Below are positions 54,199-62,392 of a stretch of DNA of 64,000 nucleotides, one piece after another. Under the pieces are notes generated by a model, which saw only the letters and a program-made list of their open reading frames with translations, ran no database searches and was not told the DNA's origin. The stretch is taken from contig NZ_BQUN01000188.1 of the NCBI RefSeq assembly GCF_026008495.1, positions 249,676-313,675 on the forward strand, given 5' to 3'. The translations under genes were made by a program, and so were the position numbers. This stretch comes from Streptomyces sp. A012304 (GTDB taxonomy: Bacteria > Actinomycetota > Actinomycetes > Streptomycetales > Streptomycetaceae). How positions within the stretch are numbered: the first letter of the stretch is position 1; each line of letters starts with the position of its first letter.

Positions 54199-54831
54199 TC
54201 ACCGCTTCACCGCGCAGAGCAGCCCGTCACCCACCGGCAGCAGTGACGGCACCAGCTCCTGGCTCTCGCGCACGGCGCGCAGCAGCTCGCGGATCCTTAT
54301 GACCTCGGTGGGCTGGGGGCCGGAGTCCACGGTGCGGCCGTTGGCGAAGACGCCCTCGAAGACCACGAGCCCGCCGGGCCGCAGCAGGCGCAACGATTCA
54401 GCGAGATAGTCCAGGAACTCCAGCCGGTCACCGTCGCAGAAGACCAGGTCGTACCCCGCGTCGGCGAGGCGGGGCAGTACGTCGAGCGCGCGGCCCGGGA
54501 TGAAGCGGGCCCGGTTGCTGGCGAAACCGCACGCCCGGAACGCCTGCCGGGCGAACTGCTGGTGCTCCGGCTCCGGGTCGACGGTCGTCAGGACACCGTC
54601 CGGGCGCATACCGTGCAGCAGGTGGATCCCGGAGACACCGGTTCCGGTGCCGATCTCCGCGACCGCCTTCGCGTCCACGGTGGCGGCGAGCAACCGCAGC
54701 GCTGCGCCCGTGCTGGGCGACACCGAGCGCAGCCCAGCCTCACGGGCCCGGTCGCGGGCCCAGCGCAGCGCGTCGTCCTCGGCGGCATAGGCGTCGGCGA
54801 ACGCCCAGCTTGCCTGCCGGTTGCCGGTAAT
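54199..54831 (-). CDS. O-methyltransferase (Rv1220c-like) with an unusual start
   Basis: A SAM-dependent O-methyltransferase: VAEIGTGTGVSGIHLLHG (motif I), VDPEPEHQQFARQAF (motif II), and LVFCDGDRLEFLDYLAE (metal/active region). The sequence is protein-like from the ATT at 54831 (TGNRQASWAFADAYAAED), but no ATG, GTG, TTG or CTG is in frame before the internal GTG at 54723, which would delete the first 36 residues. ggagagg lies just before the ATT. An ATG at 54850 is one base out of frame across a run of four C (54845-54848). In mycobacteria the same gene sits divergent from sigE. Confidence 0.8.
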   Translation of the reverse strand: MTGNRQASWAFADAYAAEDDALRWARDRAREAGLRSVSPSTGAALRLLAATVDAKAVAEIGTGTGVSGIHLLHGMRPDGVLTTVDPEPEHQQFARQAFRACGFASNRARFIPGRALDVLPRLADAGYDLVFCDGDRLEFLDYLAESLRLLRPGGLVVFEGVFANGRTVDSGPQPTEVIRIRELLRAVRESQELVPSLLPVGDGLLCAVKR

Positions 54832-54920
54832 GACCCTCTCCTGTCCCCATGGTTGCCTGGGCGTGACTGTATCCGTTGCCGACGGGAACCCGCAGATGGG
54901 ACCGGGCGTTTGAAGGGGTG

Positions 54921-54945
54921 GGAACGACGACGGGGGGACACAGTT
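54921..54945 (+). promoter_or_regulatory. candidate ECF-type promoter of the sigma gene
   Basis: ggaac (54921-54925) and gtt (54943-54945) are separated by 17 bases, close to the GGAAC/GTT pattern of SigE/SigH-family promoters, suggesting autoregulation by the sigma factor it would transcribe. Weak evidence without transcript data. Confidence 0.3.
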
Positions 54946-55060
54946 GGATCACGATGAGGGGCGGGGCGTCGAGCAAGTGCTGACGCAGCCGTATGAGCCG
55001 TATCAGCACAGATCAAATTCTCGTAAAACCGCTTATCCGGAGCTAACGGGCGAGGTGGCT

Positions 55061-55843
55061 ATGGTAGGGGCTCCACTGGACACCACCAGAGCCGACAGGG
55101 GAGGTGCGGCTGCGCCTGTGGATCGCGGAGGAGTGCTGCGGCGCTTCCTCGGATCGGCGGGCAGGCCGAAATCCGTGAACGACACTGCTGACCACAGCCA
55201 CGCCGCCGGCCTCACCGCCGGCCGGACCCAGACCGCGACCTTCTCCACCGACGCGGACGGGCAGGCGTGGACTCCGCCCACCTGGGAGGAGATCGTCAGC
55301 ATGCACAGCGGCCGGGTCTACCGGCTCGCCTACCGCCTCACCGGCAACCAGCACGACGCGGAGGACCTCACGCAGGAGGTCTTCGTCCGTGTCTTCCGCT
55401 CCCTGTCGACGTACACGCCGGGCACCTTTGAGGGCTGGCTGCACCGCATCACCACCAACCTCTTCCTGGACATGGTCCGCCGCAAGCAGCGCATCCGCTT
55501 CGACGCGCTCGGCGAGGACGCCGCCGAGCGGCTGGCCAGCAAGGAACCCACCCCGCAGCAGGTCTTCAACGACGCCCACTTCGACGCGGACGTTCAGCAG
55601 GCCCTCGACACCCTCGCGCCCGAGTTCCGCGCCGCGGTCGTCCTGTGCGACATCGAGGGGCTGTCCTACGAGGAGATCGCCGCGACCCTCGGCGTCAAGC
55701 TCGGCACGGTCCGCTCGCGCATCCACCGCGGCCGCTCGCAGCTGCGCAAGGCGCTCGCCCACCGCTCGCCCGAGGCGCGCGCCGAGCGACGCTCCTTCGT
55801 GGCCCGCGTGCCCGCTCTGGGGGGAGGGAGCGCAACCGCGTGA
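55061..55843 (+). CDS. ECF RNA polymerase sigma factor (SigE-like)
   Basis: A 260-residue ECF sigma factor of the extended-N-terminus type. Region 2 spans about residues 80-150 (RVYRLAYRLTGNQHDAEDLTQEVF), region 4 about 180-235 (LSYEEIAATLGVKLGTVRSRIHRGR). A 70-residue head (AAPVDRGGVLRRFLG) is disordered. It pairs with the anti-sigma factor and HtrA-type protease downstream, as sigE-rseA-htrA does in mycobacteria, so it likely controls an envelope-stress regulon. ATG at 55061 has gagg 5 bases upstream; the frame extends to 54944 with a plausible TTG. Confidence 0.92.
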   Translation: MVGAPLDTTRADRGGAAAPVDRGGVLRRFLGSAGRPKSVNDTADHSHAAGLTAGRTQTATFSTDADGQAWTPPTWEEIVSMHSGRVYRLAYRLTGNQHDAEDLTQEVFVRVFRSLSTYTPGTFEGWLHRITTNLFLDMVRRKQRIRFDALGEDAAERLASKEPTPQQVFNDAHFDADVQQALDTLAPEFRAAVVLCDIEGLSYEEIAATLGVKLGTVRSRIHRGRSQLRKALAHRSPEARAERRSFVARVPALGGGSATA

Positions 55844-56769
55844 GTGGATCCCGCCCCACCCCGGCCGAACAGCACCTAGGCGACCGGCTCTCCGCCCTCG
55901 TGGACGGCGAACTCGGTCATGACACCCGCGAGCGCGTCCTCGCGCATGTGGCGACCTGCTCCAAGTGCAAGGCGGAGGTCGACGCGCAGCGCCGGCTGAA
56001 GAACGTCTTCGCGGAAGTGGCCCCACCCGCCCCCTCCGAGAGTTTCCTGGCCCGACTCCAGGGGCTGCCCGGGGGAGGTGACCCGGACAGCGGCGGCATG
56101 CCGCCGCTCGGGGGAGGATTCGGCGCGAGACCCGGGGCCTCGTCCGGGATCTTCGGAGTGAAGCGCGACGAACCCTTCGAGTTCGGTTACGTCCCCGCCC
56201 GCGAGCACGGCTCCGTCCTCACGCCCTCCTCGCCACGCGGTTTCCGTATCCATGCCCTCGGCCGCGACAGCGAGCGCCCGCGCGGGCTGCGGTTCGCCTT
56301 CGTCGCCGCCGGAGCGGTGTCGCTGGCCGCGATCGCCCTGGGCGGCGTGAACACCGGCATGCCGACCGACACGGACGCCCGCGGTGGCTCCGGCAGCAAT
56401 GTGACTCCGGCCCGCACCCCGAGCACCGGTTCCGCCACGGTCCCCGACAACCAGCGCCGAAGGGCGGTCGGGCCCCTGCTCAGCGAGGGCGGCCAGATGC
56501 TCGGCGAGACACCGGCGGCCCCCACGCAGGTGTCCGCGCCGCTGCTGCCCGGTGTGCCGTCCCCGCCCGCCGGGCAGGCCGAGCGGGCCGCGCTGCACAG
56601 ACTGGCGGCCCCCATGGTCGCCGGTGCAGCCGCGATGTCCCCGCTCATACGCCCGCTCGGCCCGACCCCGCCGATCGCCCTGACCGCCTGGAGCGGTCTG
56701 CTCGCCGCGCCCGTCCCCGACACCACCTCAGCTCCCAGCGCCTCGCCTTCCTCGCAGAACACCCGCTGA
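55840..56769 (+). CDS. anti-sigma factor with ZAS domain (RseA-like)
   Basis: A 309-residue anti-sigma factor. The zinc anti-sigma motif is HVATCSKC with H36, C40, C43 and an upstream His. A membrane helix lies at about 149-170 (FAFVAAGAVSLAAIAL). The N-terminal ZAS domain binds the sigma factor in the cytoplasm; the rest is Pro/Ala-rich extracytoplasmic sequence, without recognised fold. GTG start overlaps the sigma stop (GTGA). Release is likely through proteolysis. Confidence 0.9.
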   Translation: MSGSRPTPAEQHLGDRLSALVDGELGHDTRERVLAHVATCSKCKAEVDAQRRLKNVFAEVAPPAPSESFLARLQGLPGGGDPDSGGMPPLGGGFGARPGASSGIFGVKRDEPFEFGYVPAREHGSVLTPSSPRGFRIHALGRDSERPRGLRFAFVAAGAVSLAAIALGGVNTGMPTDTDARGGSGSNVTPARTPSTGSATVPDNQRRRAVGPLLSEGGQMLGETPAAPTQVSAPLLPGVPSPPAGQAERAALHRLAAPMVAGAAAMSPLIRPLGPTPPIALTAWSGLLAAPVPDTTSAPSASPSSQNTR

Positions 56770-56914
56770 CCCGGCTCCTGCGCCGGCGCGCCGCGAACCT
56801 GGTTGAATCCCCTCAGGACCGCGCCCGGGACGTACGCCCCGGGCCGGAGGCCGAGTTCGAAGCACGGCCCCGCCGCCGAGCCGTGCCGCGCCGGGGCCCG
56901 AGTACGGGGAGAGC

Positions 56915-59017
56915 ATGAACGAGGGCAAGCCCACGAAGGCGAAGTGGTGGACCCGACCTCGACCGCAGGGCCCTGCCGGGCAGGAGGGCACCGGAGAGGG
57001 CGAGACGGCGACGCCGGGGGCCGACGAGGGGACCCTGCCGGTGGCCGACGGGGCCGCGTCGGAGCACGCCCCGCCCGCGACGAGCGGCATCACCGAGACC
57101 GCCGAGGGCGACTTCGAACTGGCACGGCCTGCCGGGGCGACGAGCGTGGAGCAGGCGCCTCCGGAGGCCCGGCACGGCACGTCCGCCACGGTCTCCGGCG
57201 GCTCCAACGGCTCCAACGGCTCCAACGGCTCCAACGACGACGGTGACTACGAACTGAGCCGCCCGGTGAGGACGGCTGCGGCGACGGAGCCGGAGAGCGG
57301 TTCCGCGCCGGAGCCCGCGACCGGGTCCGTGACCGATCCGGCGGCGCCCGCCGCCGAGTCGTCCGACGAGAACGCGTCGGCGGAGGTGGCCGGGCCGGCC
57401 GGTCCTGTCGCCGGGTCGGCCGAGGCCCACGAGCCGGTGGCTCAGCCCCTCCCCGCGTCGGTCGAGCCCACCCCGCCGGTCGTACCCGCCGCGTCGGCCG
57501 AGGCCGGCGGCGGCCGTCCCAAGCCCTTGCACGATCCCGACCCCTACAGCACCCCGCCGTACGGCGAACCGGGTCCCTGGGCGCCCGCTCCGCCCGTGCA
57601 GCACCCGGCGGTCACGCCCGCTCAAGGGACGGCGCTGCCCACGCCCACGCCGGTTCCGCCGGTGCGGCACCCGGCGGCTCCCGCACCGCAGCCTCCCGCC
57701 GACCCCAGCCTCAACCCGAACCCGAACCCGAACCCCGATCCGCACCCGGCCCCGATTCCGAACCCGCACCCAGCCCCGAACCCGCACCCAGCCCCGACCC
57801 CCAACGCCGTCCTGCCCGCCTCCGATCCCTGGCGTCGCTACGACCCCTGGGCGGCGCCCGTGGGGCCGCTTCAGCAGAGCGGGGTCGCCCAGGCCAGTGA
57901 GGGGCAGGGGCGTCGGCGGGCGAGGAAGGCGCTCGTGGGCGGAGCCCTCACGCTCGCGCTGGTGTCCGGGCTGCTGGGCGGCGTCGTGGGCGTGTACCTG
58001 GAGCGGAACGGCGGCCTCGGCGGGGTCGAGTTGCCGCAGGCCTCCGCCGAGCCCGCCGGACGGGACGCGGACAGTGTCGCCGGGATCGCCGCCCGCGCCC
58101 TGCCCAGCGTCGTCACGTTGCACGTCAGCGGCGGCGACGGGTCGGGCACAGGCACCGGGTTCGTGCTCGACACCCGTGGTCACATCCTCACCAACAACCA
58201 CGTCGTCGAGCCCGCCGGATCCAACGGCGAGATAACCGTCGTCTTCAACGGCGGCCAGACCGCCAAGGCCAAGATCGTCGGCCGGGACAGCGGATACGAC
58301 CTCGCGGTGGTGAAGGTCAGCGGGGTGCAGGGCCTCAAGCCCCTGCCGCTCGGCAACTCCGACAACGTGCAGGTCGGCGACCCGGTCGTGGCCATCGGCG
58401 CCCCCTTCGACCTGGCGGGTACCGTCACCTCCGGCATCATCAGCGCCAAGGAACGCCCCATCACGGCCGGCGGCGAGAGCGGCGACGGCAGTGACGTCTC
58501 GTACGTGGACGCCCTCCAGACCGACGCGCCCATCAACCCCGGCAACTCCGGCGGCCCCCTCCTCGACGCCCGGGGCCGGGTGATCGGCATCAACTCCGCC
58601 ATCCGCTCCGCCACCGACGGCACCGCCCCCGACAGCGGCCAGGCCGGCTCCATCGGCCTCGGCTTCGCCATCCCCGTCAACCAGGGCAAACGAGTCGCCG
58701 AGGAGCTGATCAACACCGGCAAGGCGACCCACCCGGTCATCGGCATCACCCTCGACATGGAGTACGCCGGCGACGGCGCCCGCGTCGGCACCAAGGGCAA
58801 CGACGGCGGCTCCCCGGTCACCCCGGGCGGCCCCGGTGAGAAGGCCGGCATCCGGGCCGGTGACGTGATCACCGCGGTCGACGGCCAGCGGATCCACTCC
58901 GGCGAGGAGCTGATCGTCAAGACCCGCGCCCACCGCCCCGGCGACCGTCTGGAGCTGACGATCGAACGGGACGGGAAGGAACGCACGCTCTCCCTGGTGC
59001 TCGGCTCCTCCGATTGA
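56915..59017 (+). CDS. HtrA/DegP-type serine protease, membrane-anchored
   Basis: A 700-residue trypsin-like protease. A 335-residue Pro/Gly/Ala-rich cytoplasmic head includes two GD[FY]EL[AS]RP motifs (65-72, 110-117) and a four-fold ctccaacgg repeat. Helix at about 338-360. Protease domain with His429 (LTNNHVVEPA), Asp462 (SGYDLAVVKV), Ser545 (GNSGGPL), then one PDZ (about 600-700). It degrades or refolds misfolded exported proteins. Its location after the sigma/anti-sigma genes suggests it acts in that stress response. ATG with gggga upstream. Confidence 0.94.
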   Translation: MNEGKPTKAKWWTRPRPQGPAGQEGTGEGETATPGADEGTLPVADGAASEHAPPATSGITETAEGDFELARPAGATSVEQAPPEARHGTSATVSGGSNGSNGSNGSNDDGDYELSRPVRTAAATEPESGSAPEPATGSVTDPAAPAAESSDENASAEVAGPAGPVAGSAEAHEPVAQPLPASVEPTPPVVPAASAEAGGGRPKPLHDPDPYSTPPYGEPGPWAPAPPVQHPAVTPAQGTALPTPTPVPPVRHPAAPAPQPPADPSLNPNPNPNPDPHPAPIPNPHPAPNPHPAPTPNAVLPASDPWRRYDPWAAPVGPLQQSGVAQASEGQGRRRARKALVGGALTLALVSGLLGGVVGVYLERNGGLGGVELPQASAEPAGRDADSVAGIAARALPSVVTLHVSGGDGSGTGTGFVLDTRGHILTNNHVVEPAGSNGEITVVFNGGQTAKAKIVGRDSGYDLAVVKVSGVQGLKPLPLGNSDNVQVGDPVVAIGAPFDLAGTVTSGIISAKERPITAGGESGDGSDVSYVDALQTDAPINPGNSGGPLLDARGRVIGINSAIRSATDGTAPDSGQAGSIGLGFAIPVNQGKRVAEELINTGKATHPVIGITLDMEYAGDGARVGTKGNDGGSPVTPGGPGEKAGIRAGDVITAVDGQRIHSGEELIVKTRAHRPGDRLELTIERDGKERTLSLVLGSSD
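57202..57237 (+). repeat. four tandem copies of a 9-base unit in the HtrA head
   Basis: ctccaacgg occurs four times (57202-57210, 57211-57219, 57220-57228, 57229-57237, last copy changed at the end), encoding repeated Ser-Asn-Gly. A second low-complexity run rich in aacccg encodes NPNPNPDPHPAP-type sequence near 57714-57805. Confidence 0.85.
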
Positions 59018-59217
59018 CAGAAACGTCACAGAAGGGGCACCGAATCGGGGCCCCACTAGGCAAACAACGCGGAAAACAGGTCGCCCGCAGCCACGCGGAC
59101 ACCTCGGGACGGTACCGGTCGGACAGGTGCGACAGGTACCGTGGACCCGGCCCGGACCACGGAAGACCGAATTGACCACCGAGGGCCGAGGACCGCGGAC
59201 ATCGCAAGGAGCTTCAG

Positions 59218-59703
59218 GTGTTCAATGACATAGGTGCGCTCGAGCTGGTGACGATCATCGTCCTGGCCGTGCTCGTCTTCGGTCCCGACAAGCTCCCGAA
59301 GGTCATCCAGGACGTGATGCGCACGATCCGGAAGATCCGCGACTTCTCGGAGAGCGCCAAGCAGGACATCCGCGCCGAACTCGGCCCGGAGTTCAAGGAC
59401 TTCGAGTTCGAAGACCTCAACCCCAAGACGTTCATCCGCAAGCAGCTGGACAACGAGGACCTGGGGCTGAAGGAGATCCGCAACGGCTTCGACCTGAAGA
59501 AGGAGATGGCCGAGATCACGGACGCCGTCCACAGCCGCGACACGGATTCCTCCGCGTCCTCTTCTTCCTCGGCTCCCTCGTCTCCCTCTTCTTCCTCTTC
59601 CTCGGCTTCCCCGAGCACGTCCGGCGGCGCGGTCGACATGGTGAAGAAGCCCGAGGACCCGGGCAAGGACGACCGTCCGCCCTTCGACGCGGACGCCACC
59701 TGA
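59218..59703 (+). CDS. tatB: Sec-independent translocase subunit TatB
   Basis: A 161-residue protein with an N-terminal helix and hinge (LVTIIVLAVLVFGPDKLP, about 8-26), an amphipathic helix (VIQDVMRTIRKIRDFSESAKQD) and a Ser-rich tail (runs of Ser between 110 and 140). TatB forms the twin-arginine substrate receptor with TatC. FGPDKLP is the diagnostic TatA/B hinge; the length and lack of a second helix favour TatB. GTG with aaggag 6 bases upstream. tatB follows htrA in mycobacteria too. Confidence 0.93.
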   Translation: MFNDIGALELVTIIVLAVLVFGPDKLPKVIQDVMRTIRKIRDFSESAKQDIRAELGPEFKDFEFEDLNPKTFIRKQLDNEDLGLKEIRNGFDLKKEMAEITDAVHSRDTDSSASSSSSAPSSPSSSSSSASPSTSGGAVDMVKKPEDPGKDDRPPFDADAT

Positions 59704-59883
59704 GTCTCCCGCGCCCCCCGATGTGAGGGGGCGCACGCCCCACGCGCCGGGCGGCTTCCCCCCAGCCGACAGCGGGGTGGCTATGCTGCCTGGTTGTTGT
59801 GCGGGCCGTACCCGAAGAGGCAACGCCGCCCTAAGGGGGGCGGGCCGGGACGGTCCGGCGAGAGCGAGGAGGCGTCCGGGCAG

Positions 59884-60546
59884 ATGGAGACGACGAGTCG
59901 GGCAGTCGCACAGACGCCGGCCGCGGAGGGCGGACAACAGGTCCCCTCCGCCCGGCGCACGGTCGACGACTACCTTGAGGCGCCCTTCCCCTGGTACGGC
60001 CTCGACGAGGCCTTCACGGGGCCGCGCTGGCTGATGCAGGTCGGCACCGCCGCCGACGGCGCCGTCGAGTACGGTTCGATCGGGCACGGCGACGAGCCCT
60101 CCGTACGGCACGAGACGGCCGGTGAGGAGCGCGGGAAGTTCGCGGTCGTCGTGACCGTCGCCGCGAACCCGTCCCGCCGGAGCGCCGACGGCACCGGGCT
60201 GCTGGAGGCCACCTCCGTGTCCTCCGCGGCCTGGCTCGCCGGCGTGGGGCTGCTGTCGTTCACCTGGCCCGGCCAGATGGACCACAGCCTGCGCGACGAC
60301 TGGCTGGAGCAGCAGACCGAGACGGCGTGGGTGCTGGCGGACGACCTGGCCGGTCCCGACTGGTCGATGCTGTCCCTGCCCGTGGACGGCGTCCTCACCC
60401 CCTTCCACTACCGCGAGTCCGAGTTCGGCTGGGTCCTCGCGGGTTCCACCCAGGAAGGGGTGCATCTGGGGGCGTACGGAAGAGGCATGAGCGCCTACGG
60501 GCTCGGCTTCGCCGTGGTCAAGGACATCACGGAGTACGACGGGTAG
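59884..60546 (+). CDS. conserved hypothetical protein
   Basis: A 220-residue soluble protein. It starts with a disordered 25-residue Ala/Gln-rich head, then reads as an alpha+beta domain: PFPWYGLDEAFTGPRWLMQVG, YGSIGHGDEPSVRHE, GLLSFTWPGQMDHSLRDDWLEQQTETAWVLADDLAG, and a C-terminal FGWVLAGSTQEGVHLGAYGRG. I do not recognise a family. It lies between tatB and mrp. ATG at 59884 with gaggagg 11 bases upstream. Confidence 0.78.
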   Translation: METTSRAVAQTPAAEGGQQVPSARRTVDDYLEAPFPWYGLDEAFTGPRWLMQVGTAADGAVEYGSIGHGDEPSVRHETAGEERGKFAVVVTVAANPSRRSADGTGLLEATSVSSAAWLAGVGLLSFTWPGQMDHSLRDDWLEQQTETAWVLADDLAGPDWSMLSLPVDGVLTPFHYRESEFGWVLAGSTQEGVHLGAYGRGMSAYGLGFAVVKDITEYDG

Positions 60547-60551
60547 CACGG

Positions 60552-60604
60552 CCCGTACGACGAGGGGGCGCCGCCCGAAGGACGGCGCCCCCTCGTCGTA
60601 CGGG
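60552..60604. terminator. 22-base perfect bidirectional terminator
   Basis: cccgtacgacgagggggcgc-type arm (60552-60573) pairs perfectly with the arm at 60583-60604 over a nine-base loop. It separates convergent genes ending at 60546 and 60619. Confidence 0.93.
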
Positions 60605-60618
60605 CGACGGTACGGAGA

Positions 60619-61752
60619 CTAGAACTTGTTCCTCGGGGTGATCCCCAGAGACAGTCCCGAGAGCCCCCGCTGGCGGCCTCCCAGCTTGCCCGCGATCGCG
60701 CGCAGGGCGGAGCCCGCCGGGGAGTCGGGATCGGTCAGGACGACCGGCTTGCCCTCGTCGCCGCCCTCGCGCAGGCGGACGTCGATCGGGATGTTGCCGA
60801 GGACGGGGACCGTGGCGCCCGTCGTGCGCGTCAGGCCGTCCGCGACCAGCTGCCCTCCGCCGGTGCCGAAGACGTCGACCATCTCGCCGCAGTGGGGGCA
60901 GGGCAGGCCGGACATGTTCTCGACCACGCCGACGATCTTCTGGTGGGTCTGGACGGCGATGGAACCCGCCCGCTCGGCCACCTCCGCCGCCGCCTGCTGA
61001 GGCGTCGTCACGACCAGGATCTCCGCGTTGGGGACGAGCTGGGCCACCGAGATGGCGATGTCGCCCGTGCCCGGGGGCAGGTCCAGCAGCAACACGTCCA
61101 GGTCGCCCCAGTAAACGTCCGCCAGGAACTGCTGGAGCGCGCGGTGGAGCATCGGACCGCGCCAGACGACCGGGGCGTTGCCCGGGGTGAACATGCCGAT
61201 GGAGATGACCTTCACGCCGTTCGCCGACGGCGGCATGATCATGTTCTCGACCTGGGTGGGGCGGCCGTCGGCGCCCAGCATGCGGGGCACGGAGTGGCCG
61301 TAGATGTCGGCGTCGACCACACCCACCTTCAGCCCGTCCGCCGCCATCGCCGCCGCCAGGTTCACCGTGACCGACGACTTGCCGACGCCGCCCTTGCCGG
61401 AGGCCACCGCGTACACGCGGGTGAGCGAGCCGGGCTTGGCGAAGGGGACCTCGCGCTCGGTCTGGCCGCCGCGCAGCGCGGCCGCCAGCTCCTTGCGCTG
61501 CTCGTCGCTCATCACGTCCAGAGTCACGTCGACGCCGGTGACGCCCTCGACGCGGGAGACCGCGTCCGTGACACGCTGGGTGATCGTCTCGCGCATCGGG
61601 CAGCCGGAGACCGTCAGGTACACGGTGACCGCGACCGCTCCGTCCGCGCCGATCTCCACCGATTTGACCATCCCGAGTTCGGTGATCGGGCGGTTGATCT
61701 CGGGGTCGTTCACCGTCGCCAGCGCTTCGCGCACCGCGTCTTCCGTAACCAT
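60619..61752 (-). CDS. mrp: Mrp/NBP35 (ApbC) iron-sulfur cluster carrier ATPase
   Basis: A 377-residue protein with an N-terminal MIP18/DUF59 domain (VREALATVNDPEINRPITELG, about residues 8-28) and the P-loop ATPase GKGGVGKSS (residues 119-127); LLDLPPGTGD is the ParA/Mrp signature. LPCPHC (about 283-286) is the Cys pair that holds the Fe-S cluster transferred to apoproteins. The order mrp-DUF1003-MgtE matches mycobacteria. ATG at 61752. Confidence 0.95.
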   Translation of the reverse strand: MVTEDAVREALATVNDPEINRPITELGMVKSVEIGADGAVAVTVYLTVSGCPMRETITQRVTDAVSRVEGVTGVDVTLDVMSDEQRKELAAALRGGQTEREVPFAKPGSLTRVYAVASGKGGVGKSSVTVNLAAAMAADGLKVGVVDADIYGHSVPRMLGADGRPTQVENMIMPPSANGVKVISIGMFTPGNAPVVWRGPMLHRALQQFLADVYWGDLDVLLLDLPPGTGDIAISVAQLVPNAEILVVTTPQQAAAEVAERAGSIAVQTHQKIVGVVENMSGLPCPHCGEMVDVFGTGGGQLVADGLTRTTGATVPVLGNIPIDVRLREGGDEGKPVVLTDPDSPAGSALRAIAGKLGGRQRGLSGLSLGITPRNKF

Positions 61753-61795
61753 AAGGACGATGGTACGGCGCCCCGCGGGGCCCCCGGGATGCCCG

Positions 61796-62392
61796 TCAGC
61801 GGTCGTCTATGTCACGTCCGGGCGTCCGTTCTGCCGTGGCTGTCGGGAATACGCCGTGGCCGTTGTGCCGCCCGTCCAGCTCCTTGACCACGTCCTGGAG
61901 CTCCGAGCGGATCCAGTCGCGGGTGGCGACCTCGCCGAGCCCGATGCGCAGGGCGGCGACCTCGCGGGTCAGATACTCGGTGTCCGCGATGGAGCGCTCG
62001 TTCTGCTTGCGGTCCTGCTCCAGGTTGACCCGGTCGCGGTCGTCCTGCCGGTTCTGCGCCAGCAGGATCAGCGGGGCGGCGTAGGAGGCCTGGAGGGACA
62101 GCATCAGCGTCAGGAAGATGAACGGGTACTCGTCGAACCGCAGAGGACGCGGGGCGAGGCTGTTCCACGCCACCCACATGATGATGACGGCCGTCATCCA
62201 GACCAGGAACCGCCCGGTGCCGAGGAAGCGGGCGATGCGCTCCGACAGCCGTCCGAAGGCCTCCGGGTCCCACTCGGGCAGGAGCCTGCGCCGCGGCGGG
62301 CGCGGCTGGTCCAGGCGGACCCGGGGACGGGTGGCCGCCGTGGCCCCGGCCGGGGTGCGCTCGGCGCGGCCGCTGTCACGCTCAGGAGCCAT
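61796..62392 (-). CDS. DUF1003 membrane protein
   Basis: A 198-residue protein: a Pro/Arg-rich head, two membrane helices (FLVWMTAVIIMWVAW and FIFLTLMLSLQASYAAPLILL) and a charged tail (QNRQDDRDRVNLEQDRK, coiled coil). This FLV...LQASYAAPLILLAQNRQDDRDR pattern is the DUF1003 signature, function unknown. ATG at 62392 preferred over GTG 62401. Its start overlaps the MgtE-like stop by 11 bases. Confidence 0.9.
   Translation of the reverse strand: MAPERDSGRAERTPAGATAATRPRVRLDQPRPPRRRLLPEWDPEAFGRLSERIARFLGTGRFLVWMTAVIIMWVAWNSLAPRPLRFDEYPFIFLTLMLSLQASYAAPLILLAQNRQDDRDRVNLEQDRKQNERSIADTEYLTREVAALRIGLGEVATRDWIRSELQDVVKELDGRHNGHGVFPTATAERTPGRDIDDR

Noticed and set aside
57714..57805. CRISPR-like array in the repetitive aacccg run
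   Set aside because: The repeats are in frame inside the HtrA protein and encode NP/HP dipeptides; there are no spacers.
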